A DNA stretch of 64,000 bases from the NCBI GenBank assembly GCA_002434305.1, contig DJJU01000013.1, forward strand, positions 248,001 to 312,000, in the 5' to 3' direction. Under the pieces are notes generated by a model, which ran no database searches, had not been told where the DNA came from, and saw nothing but the letters and a program-made list of their open reading frames with translations. This document shows, in pieces, positions 1 to 5,487 of the stretch. How positions within the stretch are numbered: position 1 is the first letter of the stretch; each line of letters begins with the position of its first letter. The position numbers and the translations under genes are program-made. The DNA is from Alicycliphilus sp. UBA6560. GTDB taxonomy: Bacteria > Pseudomonadota > Gammaproteobacteria > Burkholderiales > Burkholderiaceae_C.

Positions 1-100
1 CGATCTGGTCTTCAAGGGCGTGGAGCAGCCCAGCGGCTACACCGAGCCGCTGCTGCACGCCTGGCGCCTGAAGGTGAAGGCCGGCACGGCGCAGCGCTGA
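1..100 (+). CDS. glcB: Malate synthase G, C-terminal end (partial)
   Basis: Only the last 32 codons are present, read in the frame that begins at base 2 and ends with TGA at 98-100. The tail contains QPSGYTEPLLHAWR, which resembles the C-terminal signature of malate synthase G (QPNGYTEP followed by LHRRR in better known members). Malate synthase G condenses glyoxylate and acetyl-CoA to malate in the cytoplasm. The call rests on this short tail remembered from the family; the rest of the gene lies outside the window. Confidence 0.55.
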   Translation, partial: DLVFKGVEQPSGYTEPLLHAWRLKVKAGTAQR

Positions 101-106
101 TGCGCT

Positions 107-160
107 ATTGAAAAAGTAGCTGGCGGCGCTTGTCGGACGGGCGCTGCAACCACTTTTCTT
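107..160 (+). repeat. Double-hairpin dispersed repeat, copy 1
   Basis: Copy of the dispersed family, with core AGCTGGCGGCGCTTG, a short loop and a degenerate right arm GGGCGCTGCAACC. It starts a few bases after the stop at 100 and has the same orientation as the gene it follows. The right arm has diverged from CAAGCGC, so the stem is imperfect. Confidence 0.7.
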
Positions 161-212
161 CTACAACGGCACCTGCGGGTGCCGTTGTCTTTGGCGCCCT
201 ACACTTGTGGCC

Positions 213-446
213 ATGCCTGCCATCGACACCACGCTCTGCCCGCTGTGCGGCCAGGCCAATGCCTGCGCCATGGCCGCCGGCCTGCCCGCGGCAGACTGCT
301 GGTGCATGGCTGCCCCCGTCTCGCGCGCGGCGCTGGCCCGGGTGCCCGAGCCGCAGCGCGGCAAGCGCTGCATCTGCCCGCACTGTGCACGCGAAGTGCC
401 GGCCGCGGCCGCCGATAAGATTCCGCCTTCGTCACCACCCTTTTGA
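213..446 (+). CDS. Small cysteine-rich CWC-type protein
   Basis: A 77-residue cytoplasmic protein with clustered cysteines: CPLC near residue 9, a further Cys at 18, a CWC motif in the middle, and CPHC near residue 50. This pattern matches the Cys_rich_CWC family, which is presumed to bind zinc and has no established reaction. I chose the ATG at 213; a GTG two codons upstream is also in frame. The stop TGA overlaps the GGAG ribosome binding site of the next gene, so the two are probably co-transcribed. Confidence 0.7.
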   Translation: MPAIDTTLCPLCGQANACAMAAGLPAADCWCMAAPVSRAALARVPEPQRGKRCICPHCAREVPAAAADKIPPSSPPF

Positions 447-458
447 GGAGCCCACCCC

Positions 459-647
459 ATGCCCACCTACCACATCGAAATGATGGAAGGCCGCACCGTC
501 GAGCAAAAGCGCAAGCTGGCCGAGGAGATCACCCGCGTCTCCGTCGAGGTGCTGGGCGGCTCGCCCGAGTCGGTGGACATCTTGATCACCGACGTCAAGC
601 GTGAAAACTGGGCCACGGGCGGCAAGCTCTGGCTGGACCGTCAATAA
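459..647 (+). CDS. 4-oxalocrotonate tautomerase family protein
   Basis: A 62-residue protein of the size typical for 4-oxalocrotonate tautomerases. The mature N-terminus would be Pro-Thr-Tyr; the N-terminal proline after Met removal is the catalytic base of this superfamily. Arg and Lys residues lie in the usual central and C-terminal positions. GAGGAG at 445-450 is well placed for the ATG at 459. No aromatic meta-cleavage genes are adjacent, so the substrate is unknown and it may be a general keto-enol tautomerase. Confidence 0.85.
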   Translation: MPTYHIEMMEGRTVEQKRKLAEEITRVSVEVLGGSPESVDILITDVKRENWATGGKLWLDRQ

Positions 648-669
648 GCAGCCTTTAGAGCAACGCCCC

Positions 670-1440
670 ATGTGCCAGCTCCTGGGCATGAACGCCAACA
701 CGCCCACGGACGTGACGTTCAGCTTCACCGGCTTCGCCCAGCGCGCCGGGCGCACGGCCGACCATACAGATGGCTGGGGCATCGCCTTCTTCGAGGGCCA
801 GGGTGTGCGCCATTTCGTGGACCACGCCCGGGCGCTAGATTCGCCCGTGGCCGAGCTGATCCGCCGCTATCCCATCAAGAGCTGCAACGTCATCTCCCAC
901 ATCCGCAAGGCGACGCAAGGCGCCGTGCAGCTGGCCAACTGCCACCCCTTCGTGCGCGAGCTGTGGGGCCATTACTGGGTGTTCGCGCACAACGGCGATC
1001 TGAAGGACTTCCGCCCGCGGCTGCACGGGCACTTCCACCCGGTGGGCACCACCGACAGCGAGCACGCCTTCTGCTGGCTGATGCAGGAGCTGTCCAAGTC
1101 GCACGCCGGCATGCCGCCGGTGCAAGAGCTGACGCTGACCCTGCAGGAACTGGCCGCGCACATCGCGCCGCACGGCACCTTCAACTTCCTGCTGTCCAAC
1201 GGCCAGGCGCTGTGGGCGCACGCCAGCACCCATCTGCATTACATCGAGCGCCACCACCCCTTCGCCGTGGCCCGGCTGGCCGACGAGGATCTGCAGGTGG
1301 ATTTCGAGCCGCTGACCACGCCCAGCGACCGCGTGGCCGTCATCGCCACCGCGCCGCTGACCAACAACGAGCAGTGGACCGCCTTCGCACCGGGCGAACT
1401 GGGCGTGTTCGTGCAGGGCCAGCGGCTGCGCGCCGGCTGA
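670..1440 (+). CDS. Class II glutamine amidotransferase (YafJ-like)
   Basis: A 256-residue protein starting Met-Cys-Gln-Leu-Leu-Gly. Removal of Met exposes Cys2, the N-terminal nucleophile of type II glutamine amidotransferases. Further family motifs are DGWGIAFF near residue 36, SHIRKAT near residue 77 and FAHNGDL near residue 102. Only the glutaminase half is present, as in YafJ/YafJ-like single-domain proteins whose acceptor is unknown. The ATG at 670 is chosen because it puts Cys at position 2; longer upstream extensions would bury it. It lies 22 bases after the tautomerase. Confidence 0.85.
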   Translation: MCQLLGMNANTPTDVTFSFTGFAQRAGRTADHTDGWGIAFFEGQGVRHFVDHARALDSPVAELIRRYPIKSCNVISHIRKATQGAVQLANCHPFVRELWGHYWVFAHNGDLKDFRPRLHGHFHPVGTTDSEHAFCWLMQELSKSHAGMPPVQELTLTLQELAAHIAPHGTFNFLLSNGQALWAHASTHLHYIERHHPFAVARLADEDLQVDFEPLTTPSDRVAVIATAPLTNNEQWTAFAPGELGVFVQGQRLRAG

Positions 1441-1468
1441 CCGCTGCGGCCCTCGGCTTGCTGGCGCC

Positions 1469-2230
1469 TTACTTCTTCGGCGTGCCGTCCTTGTTGTAGC
1501 GCGGCGCGTCGTGCGTGGCGTTCTTCTGGTCCTTGCCGTTCATGCTCTGGTCCAGCTGCTCGGCCAGCGTCAGGTGCTCACGCAGCGTGGGCAGGGTCTT
1601 GTCGGCGAAGGCCTTCACATCCGCGTCATGCCCCTTGCTGGCGGCCTTCTCGAACAGCTTGATGGTGTCGCGGTGGGCCTTGGGGCCCAGGCTATCGATG
1701 TAGCTCTTGTCGAACTTGGCGCCCTCGTGCGTGGAGAGCAGCTTGAGCTTGCCCTTTTGCACCATCGACGGGCCGTCGGGCAGCTTGTGGTTCTTGGCCG
1801 AAGCCAGGGCCTGCAGCTGCTGCGCGGCGGCCGTGTGGTCATCGATCATGCGCTGGGCAAAGCTCTTGACGGCGTCGCTCTGGCCCTTTTGCAGCGCCAG
1901 CTTGGCGGCCTCGACTTCGTAGTGGCCGGCGTGGGCCGCGTCATCCATGAAGGACGCATCGGCGTGCGCCGGCTTGGACGCGCTGGCCGCCGGGGCGGCC
2001 GGTGCCGCGCCTGTGGCGCCAGAGGGTGCGGGCGCGGTGCGGTTGGTGGCCGGCGTGCCGCCGCTCTGGCTGCCGCTGCTGCCGGTGGCCGGCGGCGTGT
2101 TGGGCGAGGTGACGGCCGAGGTGGGCGGCGCCACATCGGGCGGCGAGCCCTGGGCCCAGACGGCCCCGCTCAGGGCCAGACCGGCGGCGGCCAGCGTGGC
2201 CGCGGTGCGCTGAAGACGGAAAAAAGCCAT
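1469..2230 (-). CDS. DUF4142 domain exported protein
   Basis: A 253-residue protein with a signal peptide ending after GAVWAQG. A low-complexity Pro/Ser/Thr/Gly/Ala linker follows to about residue 90, then a helical DUF4142 domain (AHAGHYEVEAAKLALQKG onward). It is presumably periplasmic or envelope-associated; the family is ferritin-like in sequence statistics but has no proven function. The ATG at 2230 is preceded by GGAGGAC. It is divergent from lemA across 239 bases. Confidence 0.8.
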   Translation of the reverse strand: MAFFRLQRTAATLAAAGLALSGAVWAQGSPPDVAPPTSAVTSPNTPPATGSSGSQSGGTPATNRTAPAPSGATGAAPAAPAASASKPAHADASFMDDAAHAGHYEVEAAKLALQKGQSDAVKSFAQRMIDDHTAAAQQLQALASAKNHKLPDGPSMVQKGKLKLLSTHEGAKFDKSYIDSLGPKAHRDTIKLFEKAASKGHDADVKAFADKTLPTLREHLTLAEQLDQSMNGKDQKNATHDAPRYNKDGTPKK

Positions 2231-2469
2231 GGTGCGGTCCTCCAATGTTCTGTGAAACAACGACCCTCCATGCTCGCAGGACCTATGCGCCTGGCTGTAG
2301 GCGCGCCGCGCGTCGCCACTTTGATACCGCTGTCACATCCGGTGGCCGTCCCGGCCGTGTCTCATCTGTCGCCCTCCGCCGACGCGGAGCACGCCTGCGC
2401 CCGGTACATACTTTGCCGGGCCCGAGGGGCCCGTCCACAACGAACAACCACCTACACGCCCGCTGCACC

Positions 2470-3075
2470 ATGAAACGACTCATCGCCACCCTTGCCGCCG
2501 CTGCTGCCCTCACGGGCTGCGGCTACAACGACTTCCAGCGCCTGGACGAGCAGACCAAGTCCGCTTGGAGCGAGGTGCTCAACCAGTACCAGCGCCGCGC
2601 CGACCTGGTGCCCAACATCGTCGCCACCGTCAAGGGCGAGGCGCAGTTCGAGCAGGACACGCTCACCCGCGTGATCGAGGCGCGCGCCAAGGCCACCTCC
2701 ATCCAGGTCACGCCCGAGACGCTGAACAACCCCGAGGCGTTCAACAAATTCCAGCAGGCGCAGGGCGAGCTGTCCGGCGCCCTGAGCCGCCTGATGGTGG
2801 TGGCCGAGCGCTACCCGCAGCTGCAGGCCAACCAGGGCTTTCGCGACCTGCGCGTGACGCTGGAGGGCACGGAAAACCGCATCACCGTGGCGCGCAACCG
2901 CTACATCGAGACGGTGCAGCAGTACAACGTGCTGGCGCGCAGCTTCCCCACCAACCTGACGGCCAAGGTCTTCAGCTACGAACCCAAGCCCAACTTCACG
3001 GTGCAGAACGAGGCGCAGATCAGCACGCCGCCGCAGGTCGACTTCTCGCGGCCCGCGCCCGCATCCAAGCCCTGA
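2470..3075 (+). CDS. lemA: LemA family lipoprotein
   Basis: A 201-residue LemA protein. The N-terminal signal with lipobox LTGC places the lipidated Cys near residue 17, so it should be a lipoprotein. The conserved stretch ADLVPN is followed by a long helical region and YNVLARSFPTN near the C-terminus. LemA proteins commonly sit beside TPM-domain proteins, as here: two such genes follow at 15 and 10 bases. The molecular role is not settled; envelope protein quality control is a common proposal. Confidence 0.9.
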   Translation: MKRLIATLAAAAALTGCGYNDFQRLDEQTKSAWSEVLNQYQRRADLVPNIVATVKGEAQFEQDTLTRVIEARAKATSIQVTPETLNNPEAFNKFQQAQGELSGALSRLMVVAERYPQLQANQGFRDLRVTLEGTENRITVARNRYIETVQQYNVLARSFPTNLTAKVFSYEPKPNFTVQNEAQISTPPQVDFSRPAPASKP

Positions 3076-3141
3076 AAATACAAGCAAAATATGCCTCTAG
3101 CCCTTGTCCTGCAAGCGCTGGCAGCTCTCGTTTTGATAGTT
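3076..3141 (-). repeat. Double-hairpin dispersed repeat, copy 2 (inside a signal peptide)
   Basis: Reverse-oriented copy: CTCTAGCCCTTG, a short loop, then CAAGCGCTGGCAGCTCTCG and TTTTGATAG. It begins at the lemA stop and runs through the first 17 codons of the next gene. It therefore provides the start region and hydrophobic core of that gene's signal peptide. Confidence 0.75.
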
Positions 3142-4002
3142 GCCGGGCTGGGCGGCGCGCAGGCCCAGCAGGCGCCGCGTGCCGTGCCGGCGCTGTCCTC
3201 GCGCGTGATCGACGAGACCGCCACCCTGGGCGAGGGCCAGCGCACCAGCCTGCAGGCCCAGCTGGCCGAGATCGAACGCACGCACGGCTCCCAGGTGGTG
3301 GTGCTGATGGTGCCCAGCACCGCGCCGGAGGACATCGCTGCGTTTGCCCACCGCGTGGCCGACAATTGGAAGATCGGCCGCAAGGACGTGGGCGACGGCG
3401 TGCTGATCGTGGTCGCCAAGGACGACCGGCGCATGCGCATCGAGGTGGCGCGGGCGCTGGAGGGCGCCATCCCCGACATCGCCGCCGCGCGCATCATCGA
3501 CGGCGCCATGGCCCCGCGCTTTCGCGAGGGCGACTATGCCGGCGGCCTGCAGGCGGCGGTGCAGCAGATCGGCGCGCGCATTGCCGGCGAGGCACTGCCG
3601 CTGCCCGATGCCGGCGAGCAGCGGCGCGCCGCGGGCGGCGCAGGCGCGCACGACCTGGCCATCTTTTTGTTCTTCGCCGTGATGGTGGCCGGGCCGGTGC
3701 TGCGCGCCCTGGCCGGCCCGCGCCTGGGCGGCCTGGTCATGGGCGCCGGGGCCGGGGCGCTGGCCTTCTGGTTCACGACCAGCGTGCTGCTGGCGCTGGG
3801 CGCCGGCGTGGCGGCGCTGCTGTACGTGGCGCTGTTTGCCGGCCGCGGCGTGCCCATCATCTGGAATGGCGGCGGTGGCGGCGGCCGGGGCGGTTTTGGT
3901 GGTGGTGGCTTCGGCGGGGGCGGCGGCTTTGGCGGCGGGGGCGGTTTCAGCTCGGGGGGCGGCGGCAGCTTCGGCGGCGGCGGCGCCTCGGGTGGCTGGT
4001 AA
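3091..4002 (+). CDS. TPM domain membrane protein (YgcG-like) with Gly-rich tail
   Basis: A 303-residue protein with a signal peptide (residues 1-25, cleavage after GGAQA) and a TPM domain at about 30-165 (VIDETATLGEGQR, GDGVLIVVAKDDRR, MRIEVARALEGAIPD). Two or three hydrophobic segments span about 190-255, and a glycine/phenylalanine/serine-rich tail fills the last 50 residues. This architecture is typical of TPM proteins paired with LemA. The signal peptide core is encoded by a dispersed repeat copy. No other in-frame start upstream would supply a signal sequence. Confidence 0.85.
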   Translation: MPLALVLQALAALVLIVAGLGGAQAQQAPRAVPALSSRVIDETATLGEGQRTSLQAQLAEIERTHGSQVVVLMVPSTAPEDIAAFAHRVADNWKIGRKDVGDGVLIVVAKDDRRMRIEVARALEGAIPDIAAARIIDGAMAPRFREGDYAGGLQAAVQQIGARIAGEALPLPDAGEQRRAAGGAGAHDLAIFLFFAVMVAGPVLRALAGPRLGGLVMGAGAGALAFWFTTSVLLALGAGVAALLYVALFAGRGVPIIWNGGGGGGRGGFGGGGFGGGGGFGGGGGFSSGGGGSFGGGGASGGW

Positions 4003-4012
4003 AGGGGCGGCG

Positions 4013-4576
4013 ATGACAGACAACAGCAACACACCACCCGCGCCACCGGGCCTGTGGCGGCGGCTGGCCCGCCTGCTGCGCCACCGCTGGGCCGACGGCG
4101 GCCTGCAGCGCGCCCTGCCGGCCGACATGCTGGAACGCCTGGGCGCGCGCGTGGCCGCCAGCGAGCGGCGCCACACGGGGCAGGTCCGCATCTGCATCGA
4201 GGGCGGCCTGCCGCTGTCCTACCTGTGGCGCGCGGCCAGCGTGCGCGAGCGCGCCGTGACCCAGTTCGGCAAGCTGCGCGTGTGGGACACCGAGCACAAC
4301 AACGGCGTGCTGATCTACCTGCTGCTGGCCGAGCGCGCCATCGAAATCGTGGCCGACCGCGCCCTGGCGCGGGCCGTGCCGCGCGAGGCCTGGCGCGCCA
4401 TGGCCGAGCACATGGCCGAGGCCTTCCGCGCCGGCCGCTACGAGGACGGGCTGACGCAGGCCCTCGCCGAAGTGTCCGCCCTGCTGGTGGAGCACTTTCC
4501 TGCGTCCGCGGATGGCGGCGCCCCGGGCAACGAGCTGCCGGATACGCCCGTGCTGGCACGCGGCTGGCAGCGCTGA
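4013..4576 (+). CDS. TPM domain protein, second copy
   Basis: A 187-residue protein without a signal peptide. After a short basic amphipathic N-terminus it has a TPM-like domain: VRICIEGGLPLSYLWR near residue 60, then FGKLRVWDTEHNNGVLIY and AERAIEIVADRAL. It ends without a glycine-rich tail. It lies 10 bases after the first TPM gene and completes the lemA-TPM-TPM operon. The lack of an export signal suggests it is cytoplasmic or peripheral at the inner membrane face, opposite the exported paralogue; that topology is inference. Confidence 0.8.
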   Translation: MTDNSNTPPAPPGLWRRLARLLRHRWADGGLQRALPADMLERLGARVAASERRHTGQVRICIEGGLPLSYLWRAASVRERAVTQFGKLRVWDTEHNNGVLIYLLLAERAIEIVADRALARAVPREAWRAMAEHMAEAFRAGRYEDGLTQALAEVSALLVEHFPASADGGAPGNELPDTPVLARGWQR

Positions 4577-4601
4577 AGGCCGCAGCGCCACAGCCGGCGC
4601 C

Positions 4602-5282
4602 TCAGGTGTAGGCCGGCAGCTTCCACACCTTGTCTCCGCCTACGGCATAGAGCTGGCGCGACACGCCGCCGCCCAGCGTGTGCGCGCCCGTGAAATCGCC
4701 GAAGGCGGGCAGCAGCACCAGGCCCGGGTCGTGGCAGAAGGCGGGCAGGCGCAGCGCGTCGCGCCCGCGCCCCTGCAGCAGCACGGCCGGGTGCACGTGC
4801 CCGGCCAGCACCGTGTGGCCGGCCAGCTGCTGCGGATGGTGGCAGCAGGCCAGCGCGATGCCGGGGTAGGGCACATGGGGCTCGTCGACCACCGCGATGC
4901 GCAGGTGCGGCGGCGGCTCGCCGGCGTGCCGGTCGTGGTTGCCGCGCACCAGCGTCATGCCCACGGCGGCATGGTGGCCGCGCCACTGGGCCAGCTGCGC
5001 CAGCAGCGCTGGCGTCTGCGCCTCGGCGGCGTGCAGAAAGTCGCCCAGCACGATCAGCCGCTCGGCGCCCAGGCCCGTGAGCAGCGCCGACAGCCGCGCC
5101 AGGTTGGCCGCCGTGGTGCCTGCCGGCACCGGCAGGCCGCGCGCGCGGAAGGTGGCCGCCTTGCCCAGGTGCACGTCGGCCACGAACAGCGTGCGCGCCA
5201 GCGGCCACCACAGGGCGTGCTCGGGCAGCGGCACGAGGTCTGCGCCGGGGGCAGCCCGGATGTAGAGGCGGGGGTCTTGCAC
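4602..5282 (-). CDS. pdeM: Ligase-associated DNA repair metallophosphoesterase PdeM
   Basis: Calcineurin-like phosphoesterase with the full metal-binding set: FVADVHLGK, VLGDFLHA, RGNHD and AGHVHP. PdeM is the phosphoesterase member of the exonuclease-ligase-helicase-PdeM repair cluster upstream on this strand. The start is uncertain. The open frame continues to an ATG at 5408, but the extra 42 residues are translated from a dispersed repeat and the edge of a hairpin. I prefer the GTG at 5282 (226 residues), close to the family length, although its ribosome binding site is weak. The catalytic region is clear whichever start is used. Confidence 0.85.
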   Translation of the reverse strand: MQDPRLYIRAAPGADLVPLPEHALWWPLARTLFVADVHLGKAATFRARGLPVPAGTTAANLARLSALLTGLGAERLIVLGDFLHAAEAQTPALLAQLAQWRGHHAAVGMTLVRGNHDRHAGEPPPHLRIAVVDEPHVPYPGIALACCHHPQQLAGHTVLAGHVHPAVLLQGRGRDALRLPAFCHDPGLVLLPAFGDFTGAHTLGGGVSRQLYAVGGDKVWKLPAYT

Positions 5283-5315
5283 GAAAGAGGGTTCTTCTGC
5301 CGGTATTGCTATGGC

Positions 5316-5370
5316 GTTGATAGCTGTCCGCGCTTGACTGGCAAGCGCTGGAGGGCGATTTGATTGACTT
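5316..5370 (+). repeat. Double-hairpin dispersed repeat, copy 3
   Basis: TTGATAGCTG, then CGCGCTTGACTGGCAAGCGC with a near-perfect stem, then GGAGGGCGATTTGATTG. It lies between lhr and pdeM, in opposite orientation to both genes, and forms part of an open-frame extension of pdeM. Confidence 0.8.
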
Positions 5371-5390
5371 TTTCGGGCGCGGGGAGGCAT

Positions 5391-5441
5391 GGAAACAGGC
5401 GCTGCCAACAGCTGCAGATGATGGCGGGCGCCGCTGTTTCC
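5391..5441. other. Inverted repeat between lhr and pdeM
   Basis: Arms GGAAACAG (5391-5398) and CTGTTTCC (5434-5441) are perfect complements. They are extended inward by GGCGC/GCGCC with one bulge. There is no T-run, so it is not a classic terminator. It may be an mRNA processing or attenuation structure inside the repair operon. Confidence 0.5.
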
Positions 5442-5487
5442 AGAGCGGGCGGGGGCAGCATTCGGCGTGTTTTTCGGGTCAACGCGT

